Assembly: GCA_038253945.1 (NCBI GenBank)
Contig: JBBSGR010000010.1
Coordinates: 1-64,000 of the forward strand
DNA from: JBBRYW01 sp038253945
GTDB taxonomy: Bacteria > Actinomycetota > Thermoleophilia > Gaiellales > Gaiellaceae
Direction of reading: 5' to 3'
Length of the DNA: 64,000 nucleotides
Shown here: piece after piece, positions 36,096-46,115 of the stretch
How positions within the stretch are numbered: position 1 is the first letter of the stretch
Layout of the letters: each line of letters begins with the position of its first letter
Made by a program: the position numbers and the translations under genes
The notes under the pieces: generated by a model
What the model was told of the DNA's origin: nothing
Database searches by the model: none
Seen by the model: the letters and a program-made list of their open reading frames with translations, nothing else

Positions 36096-36838
36096 TACAG
36101 CAGGCCGCGGGTGAGTCCGCCGTCCACCGGTATCACCGCTCCGGTCACGTAGCGGGCAGGGCCCGACGCGAGGAAGCAGACGACGTCCGCGACCTCGGCC
36201 GGTCGGCCGAGGCGGCGCAGCGGAATTGGCAGCAGATCTTCCTCGGACGGGCCGTCCGGATACACCTCGGCGAGGCGGTCGGTGGCAATCCGTCCAGGTG
36301 CGATCGAGTTGACGGTGATCCCGTCGGGTCCAACCTCGCGCGCAAGGGTCTTCGCCCAGCCGATCAGGCCCGGCCGGATCGCGTTCGAGAGCGCGAGGCC
36401 GTCGATCGGCTCGCGCACCGAGCTCGAGGTGATGTTGATCACGCGGCCGGCACCGCTCGAGCGGAGCTGGGGCAGGCAGAGCCCGGTCAGACGGATCGCG
36501 GAGAGAAGCAGCAGCTCGACCGTTCGCTCGATTCCCCCGTCGTCGAGCTCGAGCGCCGTGCTGCGCGGAGGCCCGCCGCCGTTGTTGACGAGGATGTCGA
36601 TGCCGCCGAAGGCTTCGACCGTCCGCTCGACCAGGCGCCGGAGGTCTCCCGGGCTTGTGACGTCCCCGCGTACCGCAAGCGCGCCGAGACGCTCTGCCTC
36701 GCGCTTGAGCAGCTCACGGCGGCGCGCGAACATCGCGACGTTCGCCCCTTCCTGCACCAGCCGCTCGGCGACGGCGAGCCCCATGCCCGACGAAGCTCCG
36801 CAGACGATCGCGGTCCGGCCGCTGAGCTCTAGGTCCAT
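36095..36838 (-). CDS. Short-chain dehydrogenase/reductase family protein lacking YxxxK
   Basis: A 247-residue SDR with cofactor motif VCGASSGMGLAV, DILVNNGGG and C-terminal GAVIPVDGGLTRG. At the catalytic site, where YxxxK is expected, it reads LALSNAIRPGLIGWAKTL, with Leu and Arg in place of Tyr and Lys; the upstream Ser (ITSSSV) is present. A subfamily of FabG-like proteins shares this SNAxR form, so the protein may bind NAD(P)(H) without classical reduction. It is followed directly by the PDZ-Lon protease gene. Confidence 0.88.
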   Translation of the reverse strand: MDLELSGRTAIVCGASSGMGLAVAERLVQEGANVAMFARRRELLKREAERLGALAVRGDVTSPGDLRRLVERTVEAFGGIDILVNNGGGPPRSTALELDDGGIERTVELLLLSAIRLTGLCLPQLRSSGAGRVINITSSSVREPIDGLALSNAIRPGLIGWAKTLAREVGPDGITVNSIAPGRIATDRLAEVYPDGPSEEDLLPIPLRRLGRPAEVADVVCFLASGPARYVTGAVIPVDGGLTRGLL

Positions 36839-36925
36839 GACACGAGCGCGTGGACGACTTCCACCAGAAGCCCGGCCGACACCCCAAGCGCGGGAGAGTG
36901 CGCGGCGCGGCTGACCCGCGGCGGC

Positions 36926-37894
36926 TTAGGCGGCGAGGACGCCGACGACCTCCCGCACGGCCTCGGCCGACTCCTCGAGCCAGCCCTGCTCCTCGTCGCT
37001 CAGGTCGAGCTCGACGATCTCCTCGACCCCGCCGGCGCCGAGCTTGACCGGCACGCCGATGTAGAGCCCGTCGATCCCGTACTCGCCCTCGAGGAGCGCC
37101 GTGCACGGCAGGACGCGCTTCTCGTCGAGCAGCACCGCGGCGACCATCTGCGCGACGGCGGCTCCGGGCGCGTACCAGGCGGATGTCCCGAGCAGGTTCA
37201 CGATCTCGCCGCCGCCCTTGCGCGTCCGCTCGACCATCGCCTCGACCCGGTTCGGGCGAGTGAGCTTCGTGAGAGGAATGCCGCCGACCGTCGCGGCCGA
37301 GGCGACGGGCACCATCTGGTCGCCGTGCCCGCCGAGGACGAGCGCTTGCACGTCCTTGACCGATGCCCCGGTCTCCCACGCGACGAAGGTGCGGAAGCGA
37401 GCGGTGTCGAGAATTCCAGCCTGGCCGAAGACGCGCTCCTTCGGGAATCCGGAAGCCCGCTGCGCGACGTGGCACATTGCGTCGAGCGGATTCGAGAGGA
37501 CGATGATGACGGCGTCCGGTGATTGCGCGACCGCTTGCTCGGTGACGGACCTCACGATCTTCTCGTTCGTCGTCACGAGGTCGTCCCGGCTCATACCCGG
37601 CTGCCGTGGCAGGCCCGCGGTGATGACGACGACGTCCGAGCCGGCGGTCTCCTCGTAGGTGTTCGTGCCAACGATGGTTGCCTCGAAGCCGAGGATCGGC
37701 CCCATCTGATTGATGTCGAGCGCCTTGCCCTGCGGCAAGCCCTCCTTGATGTCCGTGAGGACGACATCGGCGGAATCGCGCTGGGCCAGCACCTGAGCGC
37801 AGGTCGCGCCGGTGTTGCCGGCGCCAACCACAGTTACCTTCCGCCGACCCCTGAAAGGCGTGAAATCGTGCTGGCCCACACTGAGCTCGCTCAC
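36926..37894 (-). CDS. mdh: Malate dehydrogenase (LDH-like)
   Basis: NAD-dependent enzyme of 322 residues interconverting malate and oxaloacetate. It has VTVVGAGNTGATCAQVL, NAD-binding Asp in VVLTDIKEGLPQGKALDI, the substrate Arg region GLPRQPGMSRDDL, catalytic pair in LDTARF and LGGHGDQMVP. The Arg after GLPR favours malate over lactate. GTG at 37894 overlaps the icd stop (GTGA), so the two TCA genes are co-translated. Confidence 0.93.
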   Translation of the reverse strand: MSELSVGQHDFTPFRGRRKVTVVGAGNTGATCAQVLAQRDSADVVLTDIKEGLPQGKALDINQMGPILGFEATIVGTNTYEETAGSDVVVITAGLPRQPGMSRDDLVTTNEKIVRSVTEQAVAQSPDAVIIVLSNPLDAMCHVAQRASGFPKERVFGQAGILDTARFRTFVAWETGASVKDVQALVLGGHGDQMVPVASAATVGGIPLTKLTRPNRVEAMVERTRKGGGEIVNLLGTSAWYAPGAAVAQMVAAVLLDEKRVLPCTALLEGEYGIDGLYIGVPVKLGAGGVEEIVELDLSDEEQGWLEESAEAVREVVGVLAA

Positions 37895-38991
37895 CGCGCT
37901 GCCACCGCGGCCCCGAGCTTGGCGACGATCGCCTCGGCGACATCGCTGGTGCCGACCGCGGTCGGGTCGTCTCGCCGCGGCTTCATGTCATAGGTCACGC
38001 TCTTCCCCTCGGCGACCACGCCGGCGATCGCATGCTCGAGCCGGTCGGCCGCAGCGAGCTCGTCGAGGTGGCGGAGCATGAGCACTCCCGAGAGCATCAT
38101 CGCCATCGGGTTCGCCTTGTTCTGGCCCGCGTACTTCGGTGCCGAGCCGTGCGTCGGCTCGAAGACGGCGGCGTGAGTACCGAAGTTCGCGCCCGGCGCG
38201 AGGCCGAGACCGCCGACGAGCCCGGCAGCGAGGTCGGACACGATGTCGCCGTAGAGGTTCGGCAGGACGAGCACGTCGTACTCCTCGGGCCGCTGCACGA
38301 GTTGCATGCAGAGGTTGTCGACGATCCGGTCGTCGAACTCGACGTCGGAATTGCCCTCGGCCACCTCACGAGCGACCCGCAGCCATAGCCCGTCGGAGAA
38401 TTTCATGATGTTCGCCTTGTGCACGGCCGTCACCTTGCGCCTGCCGTTCCGGCGGGCGTAGTCGAACGCGAACTCGAAGATCCGGCGGGTTCCCTCCACC
38501 GAGATCGGCTTGACGGAGAGCCCCGAGTCCTGGCGCACCACTGCTCCCGAGTGCTCCTCGATCCACGAGATCAGGCCGCGCGCCTCGGGCGTACCCTGTT
38601 CGAACTCGATGCCGGCATAGAGATCCTCGGTCGCCTCGCGCACGATGATCAGGTCGACGTCCTGGTAGCGAGAGCGAACCCCGCGGTAGCTCTTGCAGGG
38701 GCGGACCTGCCCGTAGAGATCGAGCGTCTTTCGAAGTGTCACGTTGACGGAGCGGAAGCCGCCGCCGACCGGCGTCGTGATCGGGCCCTTCAGAGCGACG
38801 CCGTTGTCCTTGATCGACTCGAGCACCTGGTCCGGCAACGGATTGCCGCCGTACGCGTCCATCACGTCGCTGCCTGCGTGCTGGACGTCCCAGTCGAAAG
38901 GGACGCCCGTCGCCTCGAGCACCCGGCGTGTCGCCTCGGTCAACTCGGGCCCGATTCCGTCCCCCGGGATCAGCGTTACGCGGTGTGCCAC
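37891..38991 (-). CDS. icd: Isocitrate dehydrogenase (NAD type, beta-decarboxylating family)
   Basis: A 366-residue member of the isocitrate/isopropylmalate dehydrogenase family. VTLIPGDGIGPELTEA, the substrate loop GGGFRSVNVTLRKTLDLYGQVRPCK (Ser and Arg contacts as in isocitrate enzymes), VREATEDLYAG, KANIMKFSDG and NLYGDIVSD define the active site. Co-translation with mdh and nearness to citrate synthase support isocitrate rather than isopropylmalate or homoisocitrate as substrate. NAD preference is inferred from the similarity to eukaryotic-type IDH3. Confidence 0.88.
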   Translation of the reverse strand: MAHRVTLIPGDGIGPELTEATRRVLEATGVPFDWDVQHAGSDVMDAYGGNPLPDQVLESIKDNGVALKGPITTPVGGGFRSVNVTLRKTLDLYGQVRPCKSYRGVRSRYQDVDLIIVREATEDLYAGIEFEQGTPEARGLISWIEEHSGAVVRQDSGLSVKPISVEGTRRIFEFAFDYARRNGRRKVTAVHKANIMKFSDGLWLRVAREVAEGNSDVEFDDRIVDNLCMQLVQRPEEYDVLVLPNLYGDIVSDLAAGLVGGLGLAPGANFGTHAAVFEPTHGSAPKYAGQNKANPMAMMLSGVLMLRHLDELAAADRLEHAIAGVVAEGKSVTYDMKPRRDDPTAVGTSDVAEAIVAKLGAAVAAR

Positions 38992-39117
38992 GGCGCCGGG
39001 ACTCTAACGATGGTCAGGTAGATTGCGGGCCGTGAACACGCCACACGTTCGGCCTGGCGGCACCTGCTGCCACGTTCTTCACGCTCCCGGCTCCAGACAG
39101 CCGCGGCTGCCGACCGT

Positions 39118-40215
39118 ATGAACGACTTTCGACCAGGCCTGGAGGGCGTCGTCGCGTTCCGGACCGAGATTGCCGAGCCGGACCGCGAGGGAGGCTCGCT
39201 CCGCTACCGCGGCGTGGATATCGAGGAGCTCGTCGGGCAGTACCCGTACGAGCAGGTCTGGGGCCTCCTGGTCGACGAGTCCTTCGAGCCGGGCATGCCC
39301 GATCCCGAGCCGTTCGTGCTCGCCGATCCGACCGGCAACGCGCCCTCGGACCTGCAGTCGGCAACGGCTCGTCTGTCGGCCGAATGGCAGCTGAAGAAGC
39401 TCGTCGACGCAGAGCCCGACGAGGCGCGCGACGATCTGGCGCGTCTCTCCGCCACGATGATGTCGATCGTCGCGCAGGCGGCCCGGGGGCCCGGACGGCG
39501 ACCCATCCCCGACGAGGTCGTGGCCCATGGCGAGACGGCCGCGGAGAAGTTCCTGCTGCGCTGGCGCGGCGAGGCCGATCCTCGCCACGCGAAAGCGATC
39601 GACACCTACTGGATCTGCACGGCCGAGCACGGCCTCAACGCGTCGACCTTCACCGCACGAATCGTGGCTTCGACGGGCGGCGACTGCGGCGCGGCGATGT
39701 CGGCGGCGGTCGGAGCGCTGTCCGGCCCGCTGCACGGGGGCGCCCCCGCGCGGGTGATTCCGATGCTGGACGAGGTTGCCTCGTCGGGCGATCCCGAGGC
39801 GTACGTGCGCGAGCTGCTCGACCGCCGCAAGCGGATCATGGGCTTCGGGCATCGGATCTACCGCGCCGAGGACCCGCGCGCCCGGCTGCTTCGCCGGACA
39901 GCGCGCGAGCTGGAGTCGCCCCGCTTCGAGGTGGCCGAGCAGCTCGAGCGGATCGCCCTCGAGGAGCTGTCGCGCCGCCATCCGGAGCGCGTGCTCGCGA
40001 CGAACGTCGAGTTCTGGTCGGCCGTCGTGCTCGATGTCGCCGACATTCCGCCCGATTTGACGCCCGCCATGTTCGCCTGCGCCCGAGTGGCCGGCTGGTC
40101 GGCCCACATTCTCGAGGAGAAGCGGACGGGCCGGCTGATCCGGCCGTCCGCCCAGTACGTCGGCCCATCCAGCCGACCGGCATCGTCGGTCGGACAGGCG
40201 CCAGTTCCGACTTGA
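39118..40215 (+). CDS. gltA: Citrate synthase
   Basis: A 365-residue type II-like citrate synthase. FRPGLEGVVAFRTEI and GGSLRYRGVDIEELV form the N-terminal signature; catalytic residues lie in CTAEHGLNASTF (His), GPLHGGAPARV (His) and a C-terminal Asp in ATNVEFWSAVVLD; IMGFGHRIYRAEDPRA is the CoA/citrate-binding loop. The family includes 2-methylcitrate synthase, a real alternative given the propionyl-CoA carboxylase nearby. Divergent from icd; a TTGA overlap starts the next gene. Confidence 0.9.
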   Translation: MNDFRPGLEGVVAFRTEIAEPDREGGSLRYRGVDIEELVGQYPYEQVWGLLVDESFEPGMPDPEPFVLADPTGNAPSDLQSATARLSAEWQLKKLVDAEPDEARDDLARLSATMMSIVAQAARGPGRRPIPDEVVAHGETAAEKFLLRWRGEADPRHAKAIDTYWICTAEHGLNASTFTARIVASTGGDCGAAMSAAVGALSGPLHGGAPARVIPMLDEVASSGDPEAYVRELLDRRKRIMGFGHRIYRAEDPRARLLRRTARELESPRFEVAEQLERIALEELSRRHPERVLATNVEFWSAVVLDVADIPPDLTPAMFACARVAGWSAHILEEKRTGRLIRPSAQYVGPSSRPASSVGQAPVPT

Positions 40216-40709
40216 GTCTCGTCGAGGCGGCCGAGCAGGCCGACGAGCTGGCCCGGCGCGGTGCCGAGCGTGAGCTCGCGGACCTCCGCGCGCGCTGGGC
40301 CGACGATCTCGAGGCCGCGGCCCGCAGCGAGGACTACCGCGACCGCGCAATCGCCTACCGCGCGATCGGTCAATTTCGCTTTCGCCAGAAACTCGAGCTG
40401 CTCCGCCGCGGGCTCGACGACGAGAGCCCGGCGAGTCGCGGGTCGGCGCTGGTGTCGCTCGAGCTGATGTCGCAGGAGAGCCCAGGCCCGGTCAACTCGG
40501 TGCGCCCGCTCCTGCACACGCTCGCAACCACTGACCCGAACACCGCCGTCCGGCGACTGGCGATTCTCTGCCTGCGAAACGGCTCGCCCCAGCGAGACAC
40601 GATCGTGCTCCTGCACGGGCTCGGCGAAGACGAGGAGCAGGAGCCGAACGTGCGGGCGACGGCGACTCGTACTGCCGGCGTGCTCAGGAAGCGTGCGGCG
40701 ACTCGCTAA
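40212..40709 (+). CDS. HEAT-repeat-like hypothetical protein
   Basis: A 165-residue, all-helical protein starting at TTG 40212, overlapping the citrate synthase stop (TTGA). Repeated patterns such as DYRDRAIAYRAIGQFRFRQ, DESPASRGSALVSLELM, DPNTAVRRLAILCLRNG and EPNVRATATRTAGVL fit two to four HEAT-type helical hairpins. No catalytic motif is seen; such repeats usually serve protein binding. It overlaps the convergent recombinase gene by four bases. Confidence 0.72.
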   Translation: MSLVEAAEQADELARRGAERELADLRARWADDLEAAARSEDYRDRAIAYRAIGQFRFRQKLELLRRGLDDESPASRGSALVSLELMSQESPGPVNSVRPLLHTLATTDPNTAVRRLAILCLRNGSPQRDTIVLLHGLGEDEEQEPNVRATATRTAGVLRKRAATR

Positions 40710-41614
40710 GGCGCTCGGCGTGCGTGGGGGTGCGCCTGGAAATAGACCTCGCGCCTGCGCCGGTCGCTGATGTGCGTGTAGAGCTCGGTGGTGGCCAGGT
40801 CGGCATGGCCGAGCATCTCCTGGACGCTGCGGAGGTCGGCGCCTCCTTCGAGCAGGTGCGTCGCGAACGAGTGTCTGAGCAAGTGCGGATGGACGCGCTG
40901 GGGGTCGAGCCCGGCGCGTTCGGCGATCCGCCGCAGGATCAGAAAGACGCCCGCGCGCGTTAGCGCACCGCCCTGCGCGTTCAGAAAGAGCTCCGGCCGG
41001 TGCCGTCTGTCGAGATGGGGACGGCCCCGGGCGAGGTAGCGGCGGAGCGCTTCGACTGCCTGTCGACCGACAGGCACGATCCGCTCCTTGTTTCCTTTGC
41101 CCGTGCAGCGGACGAGCCGCTCGTCGAGGTCGACCGCGCCCCGGTCGAGTGAGACTGCCTCGCTGACGCGGAGTCCGGCGCCGTAGAGCAGCTCGACGAT
41201 GGCGCCGTCGCGAAGAGCTCGCGGCGTCGTACCGGAGGTCGCCTCGATCAGGCGCTCCGCCTCGCGTGGCGAGAGCGTGCGGGGCAGGCGCCTCGTCCGT
41301 CGCGGCAAGGCGACCTCGGTGGCCGGGTTGTCGTCTCGCACTCCGATCAGGACGAGATGGCGAAACAGCGACCGGATGGCGGCCGCCCGGCGGGCGATCG
41401 TCGCGGCTGACCGTCCGGCGGCTCTCTGGGCGGCGAGGTAGCCTTCGACGTCCTCGACCGAGACGGAACGCAAGGGGCGGCCGAGCCACGCGCCGAAGGC
41501 CCGGAGGTCGCGGCGGTAGGCGTCGACGGTGCGAGGGGCGCGCTGAGCGGTCAGGAATGCAAGGAAGCGCTCGAGATCCGGATCGTGGACGACGGTGGCG
41601 GACACCTTCCGCAC
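40706..41614 (-). CDS. xerD: Tyrosine recombinase, XerD-like
   Basis: Site-specific recombinase of 302 residues. An N-terminal SAM-like core-binding domain precedes the catalytic domain with Arg in GAGLRVSEAVSL, Lys in GKGNKERIVP, HLLRHSFATHLLEGGADLR (HxxR), GHADLATTELYTH (His and nucleophile Tyr). It is probably one partner of the Xer pair that resolves chromosome dimers at dif. It starts five bases after the stop of a second recombinase gene on the same strand. Confidence 0.9.
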   Translation of the reverse strand: MRKVSATVVHDPDLERFLAFLTAQRAPRTVDAYRRDLRAFGAWLGRPLRSVSVEDVEGYLAAQRAAGRSAATIARRAAAIRSLFRHLVLIGVRDDNPATEVALPRRTRRLPRTLSPREAERLIEATSGTTPRALRDGAIVELLYGAGLRVSEAVSLDRGAVDLDERLVRCTGKGNKERIVPVGRQAVEALRRYLARGRPHLDRRHRPELFLNAQGGALTRAGVFLILRRIAERAGLDPQRVHPHLLRHSFATHLLEGGADLRSVQEMLGHADLATTELYTHISDRRRREVYFQAHPHARRAP

Positions 41615-41619
41615 ACTCG

Positions 41620-42465
<846 letters not shown>

Positions 42466-42519
42466 GGGGTGGAGCTATTCGCCCTGCACGGTCGTTTGCC
42501 TTCCAGCAAGACTGCACCG

Positions 42520-43584
42520 ATGCGCCGGTCGACGTTCCTCCTCGTGGCAACTCTCGCCTGCCTGGCCGTCCCCTCGGGCGGCGCGCCGGGGTCGAACGGG
42601 CGACTCGACGCCATTCCCCAGGCAACGTCCATCCGTGTGCCGCGTGGCTTCCGTGTCCAGGTCTACGCGAGTGGCCTGCACAGGCCCACGGCGATCGCGT
42701 TCAGCCCGGGAGGACGCCTGTACGTCACCGAGGAGAGCGGGCAGGTGGTCATGGCGCGGCCCCGGTCGCACGCACCTGCGGTTGTTGCCCGAGGCTTCCG
42801 GACGCCGCTCGGGCTCGCGTGGCTGGGCCGGACGCTCATCGTCTCGGCGCAGGGAACGCTCTGGCGGCTGGCGGGAGGCCGGAGGACCGCTCTCGTCGCC
42901 GGTCTGCCCTTCGGGCTGCACCAGCAGGACAACGTCGTCGTTGGGCGAGACGGGCGCCTGTACTTCGGAAGCGGCTCGACGTGCAACGCGTGCAAGGAGC
43001 CAAGCAGGCTGAGCGCCGCCGTCCTCTCGGTTCGACCCGACGGCAGGGGTCTGCGAGTGGTCTCGAGCGGTCTTCGCAACCCGTTTGGGCTCGCAATTCA
43101 GCCGGGCACGCGGCGCCTCTTCGCGTCGGTCAACGGCCGCGACGACCTCGGCAAGAGGGAGCCGGCCGAGGCCGTGGTCGAGATCCGACCCGGACGGTTC
43201 TTCGGCTGGCCCCGCTGCTGGCCCAGCGCGGCGTCGCCTCGCCTCGCGGGCCGCTGCACGGGGACCTCACGGCCGGCGGCGTATCTGGAGCCGCACTCCT
43301 CGGCGGACGGCATGGCCTTCTATGACGGAGGAGCCTTTCCGCCCCCGTACAGGGGAAATCTGTTCGTCGCCGAGTGGGGCACGTACTTCGGGCACGGCTT
43401 CGGGCGGCGCCTCGTGCGCGTCCGGCTCGACCCTGCGGGAGACGGGGCTCGAGCGCGTGTCTCCGTGTTCGCGAGCGGCTTCGACCATCCCCTTGCGGTC
43501 GCCGTCGACCGGCTCGGAGCTCTACTGGTCGCGGACTACGGGCGAGGGATCATCTATCGGATTCAGGCCTCCGGCAGCGCGTAG
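42520..43584 (+). CDS. Secreted PQQ-type sugar dehydrogenase-like beta-propeller (sorbosone dehydrogenase family)
   Basis: A 354-residue exported protein. The signal peptide is RRSTFLLVATLACLAVPSGGA; the mature part is a six-bladed propeller with blade signatures RPTAIAFSPGGRLYVTEE, NVVVGRDGRLYFGSGST, GLRNPFGLAIQPGTRRLFASVNG and GFDHPLAVAVDRLGALLVADYG, a pattern shared with soluble glucose and sorbosone dehydrogenases that use PQQ. Cofactor use is unproven. It is divergent from xerC and overlaps the convergent hydrolase gene by 22 bases. Confidence 0.85.
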   Translation: MRRSTFLLVATLACLAVPSGGAPGSNGRLDAIPQATSIRVPRGFRVQVYASGLHRPTAIAFSPGGRLYVTEESGQVVMARPRSHAPAVVARGFRTPLGLAWLGRTLIVSAQGTLWRLAGGRRTALVAGLPFGLHQQDNVVVGRDGRLYFGSGSTCNACKEPSRLSAAVLSVRPDGRGLRVVSSGLRNPFGLAIQPGTRRLFASVNGRDDLGKREPAEAVVEIRPGRFFGWPRCWPSAASPRLAGRCTGTSRPAAYLEPHSSADGMAFYDGGAFPPPYRGNLFVAEWGTYFGHGFGRRLVRVRLDPAGDGARARVSVFASGFDHPLAVAVDRLGALLVADYGRGIIYRIQASGSA

Positions 43585-44387
43585 CTCAGAAAGCTCGTCA
43601 GGGCGGACACGTATTCCTCCGGGTGCGTCGCATGCGGAACGTGCCCCGCGCCCAGGAACGTCAGTCGCTGCGCCCGGGGCAGGGCCTGCGCCACGTAGTC
43701 GAGCGGCTTCACCAGATGAGGCCTGCTGTCGGAGCCGTGCGTGAGCAGCACCGGCCGGTCGAAGGCGCGCAGCGGCGAAAGGTCGATCCGAAGCTGCTCC
43801 GGGTCACGGCTCTCGTCGAGGAAGGTGGGTGCGTTCGCGACGAACATTCCCCGCAGGCCGGCGGACATCCCGGCCCACGAGCCCGGGCCGAAGGTGAGGT
43901 CGTCGACGAAGAGTCGCGCGCCCGCCTCGTCGTCGCCGGCCTCGAGCCGCTCGACGACGGCGGCCATCCCGGCTCGCGCTCGCTTCGTGAGCGCGAGCGC
44001 CTCGGGATCTCGCTCGAGCAGCGCGAAGAGGGGCGGCTCGTGCGCGGCGAGGCTGCGGAAGAGCCCCGGTTGCTCGCCGGCGAGGCGAAGCGCAATCGTT
44101 CCCCCGAGCGAGTTTGCCGCAACGTGAGCCGGCGCGAGGTCAAGCAGTTCGAGGAGCGCTCCGAGATCAGCGGCGTCCTCGCCCAGACTGCCGGGGCTCT
44201 CGGGGCGCTCGCTGCGCGTGTGGCCTCGGCGGTCGTAGACGAGCACCCGGTGCGAGCGGGAGAGCGCCGGGCCGACGCGCCGCCAGCTCGAGGCGTCGTC
44301 CCACGAGCCGTGGACGAGCACGATGGGTTCACCGGACCCGCTCAGCTCGTAATGGAGCGCAACGCCGTTTACGCGGGCAATCGGCAT
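43563..44387 (-). CDS. Alpha/beta-fold hydrolase
   Basis: A 274-residue hydrolase with oxyanion region VLVHGSWDDASSW, DRRGHTRSE, nucleophile elbow HVAANSLGGTIAL (Asn instead of Gly before the Ser, as in several ester hydrolases), acid in LLTHGSDSRP and catalytic His in FLGAGHVPHATHPEE. Likely an esterase or peptidase of unknown substrate. ATG at 44387; pckA starts divergently 88 bases away. Confidence 0.87.
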   Translation of the reverse strand: MPIARVNGVALHYELSGSGEPIVLVHGSWDDASSWRRVGPALSRSHRVLVYDRRGHTRSERPESPGSLGEDAADLGALLELLDLAPAHVAANSLGGTIALRLAGEQPGLFRSLAAHEPPLFALLERDPEALALTKRARAGMAAVVERLEAGDDEAGARLFVDDLTFGPGSWAGMSAGLRGMFVANAPTFLDESRDPEQLRIDLSPLRAFDRPVLLTHGSDSRPHLVKPLDYVAQALPRAQRLTFLGAGHVPHATHPEEYVSALTSFLSYALPEA

Positions 44388-44474
44388 GGGACGGGCGCTA
44401 GGATACGGCTCGACATCACCATCTCACGCGCTGCAGCCATGCTTCTAGCTCGCGGTGCGAAAGGAGATCTCTCG

Positions 44475-46070
44475 ATGGCGACGACGACGAAGCGGACGGC
44501 TCGCGCGGGCCTGGAGCAACACGACATCCAGGCTGGGGGGCACGTCTACTGGCGGCCGACGACGTCGATGCTCTACAGCCACGCACTGGCTCGGGGCGAC
44601 GGCCGGTTGGCGGAGGGAGGACCTCTGGTGGTCGATACCGGAAGTCACACGGGGCGCTCCGCGCAGGACAAGTACCTCGTTCGTGAGGGGGGCTCGGAGG
44701 AGCGGATCTGGTGGAGCGACGTCAATCCATCGCTCGACGAGGAAAGCTACGAAGGGTTGCGCGAGAAGGTGACCTCGCACCTCGGCGGGCGCGACCTGTA
44801 TGTCGTCGACGCGTTTGCCGGAGCGGATCCAGCGCACCGGCTCGGCGTTCGCGTGATCACCGAGAGCCCCTGGCACGCTCTCTTCGCGAAGACGCTCTTC
44901 ATCGATCCGACCGAGGATGAGTTATCAGTTTACGAGCCGCAAGCACTCGTCCTCCACGCGCCCGAGGTGGAGGCCGACCCCGAAGAGGACGGAACGCGCA
45001 GCGGCACCTTCGTTGTGCTTCACCCGAGTCGCACCGAGATCTTGATCGGCGGCACGTACTACGCGGGCGAGATCAAGAAGTCGATCTTCACGGTCATGAA
45101 CGACCGCCTCCCGCTCGAGGGCGTTCTGCCGATGCACTGCTCGGCGAACGTCAGCGACGACGGAGACGTCGCGGTCTTCTTCGGACTCTCTGGAACCGGA
45201 AAGACGACGCTTTCAGCCGACCCGTCACGCCACTTGATCGGCGACGACGAGCACGGCTGGGGCGATCGCGGGATCTTCAACCTGGAGGGTGGGTGCTACG
45301 CGAAGGTGATCCGGCTGTCACCCGAGGCGGAGCCCCAGATCTTCGAGGCGACGAGCAGCTTCGGCACGGTGCTCGAGAACGTCGTCGCCGACGAGCGCGG
45401 CATCCTCGATCTCCACGACGACTCGAAGACGGAGAACACCCGGGGCGCCTACAAGCTGGAGCAGATCGACAACGCGTTGCCGCAGAAGCGTGCCGGCCAC
45501 CCGGCCTCGGTCATCTTCCTGACAGCCGACGCGTTCGGCATCCTCCCGCCGATTGCTCGCCTGACGCGCGAGCAGGCGCTCTTCTACTTCCTCTCGGGCT
45601 TCACGGCGAAGCTCGCCGGTACCGAGATCGGCGTCCAGGAGCCGCAGCCGACGTTCTCGTCCTGCTTCGGCGCTCCGTTTCTGCCGCAGCCACCGGCCGT
45701 CTACGCGCGCCTGCTCGGGGAGAGGCTGGAGCGGTACCGCACCGCGGTCTGGCTCGTCAACACGGGCTGGACGGGTGGGCCGTACGGCGAGGGCAGGCGA
45801 ATGCCGATCGCGGCGACCCGGGGGCTGCTCGCTGCCGCGCTCGCGGGGGACCTGGACGGCGCCGAGTATCGCGTCGACCCCTTGTTCGGCTTCGAGGTAC
45901 CCGTCGACGTCCCGGGCGTCGACCAGCGCCTGCTCGACCCCCGCGCGACGTGGCGTGATCCCGACGCCTACGATCGTAAGGGACGCGAGCTCGCGCTCAT
46001 GTTCCGGGAGAACTCCGCGAAGTTCGCGGATGCCGGCGAGGCAGTTGTAAGCGCGGGTCCGCGGCTCTAA
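44475..46070 (+). CDS. pckA: Phosphoenolpyruvate carboxykinase (ATP)
   Basis: A 531-residue ATP-dependent PEPCK making PEP from oxaloacetate for gluconeogenesis. Motifs include VVDTGSHTGRSAQDKYLV (substrate Arg), GGTYYAGEIKKSIFTVMN (metal Lys), the P-loop FFGLSGTGKTTLSAD, GDDEHGWGDRGIFNLEGGCYAK and NTGWTGGPYGEGRRM. AAGGAG at 44461-44466 precedes ATG 44475, excluding the much longer frame from 43374 that runs antisense through the hydrolase. Together with the nearby TCA genes it provides the exit from oxaloacetate. Confidence 0.96.
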   Translation: MATTTKRTARAGLEQHDIQAGGHVYWRPTTSMLYSHALARGDGRLAEGGPLVVDTGSHTGRSAQDKYLVREGGSEERIWWSDVNPSLDEESYEGLREKVTSHLGGRDLYVVDAFAGADPAHRLGVRVITESPWHALFAKTLFIDPTEDELSVYEPQALVLHAPEVEADPEEDGTRSGTFVVLHPSRTEILIGGTYYAGEIKKSIFTVMNDRLPLEGVLPMHCSANVSDDGDVAVFFGLSGTGKTTLSADPSRHLIGDDEHGWGDRGIFNLEGGCYAKVIRLSPEAEPQIFEATSSFGTVLENVVADERGILDLHDDSKTENTRGAYKLEQIDNALPQKRAGHPASVIFLTADAFGILPPIARLTREQALFYFLSGFTAKLAGTEIGVQEPQPTFSSCFGAPFLPQPPAVYARLLGERLERYRTAVWLVNTGWTGGPYGEGRRMPIAATRGLLAAALAGDLDGAEYRVDPLFGFEVPVDVPGVDQRLLDPRATWRDPDAYDRKGRELALMFRENSAKFADAGEAVVSAGPRL

Positions 46071-46115
46071 CAAACCCTTTGCTTGCCCATAACGGGTCGG
46101 TGCTAGCGTCGATCC

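Noticed and set aside
43374..44474. Long upstream extension of the pckA frame
   Set aside because: It runs antisense through the hydrolase gene; the AAGGAG at 44461 fixes the start at 44475.
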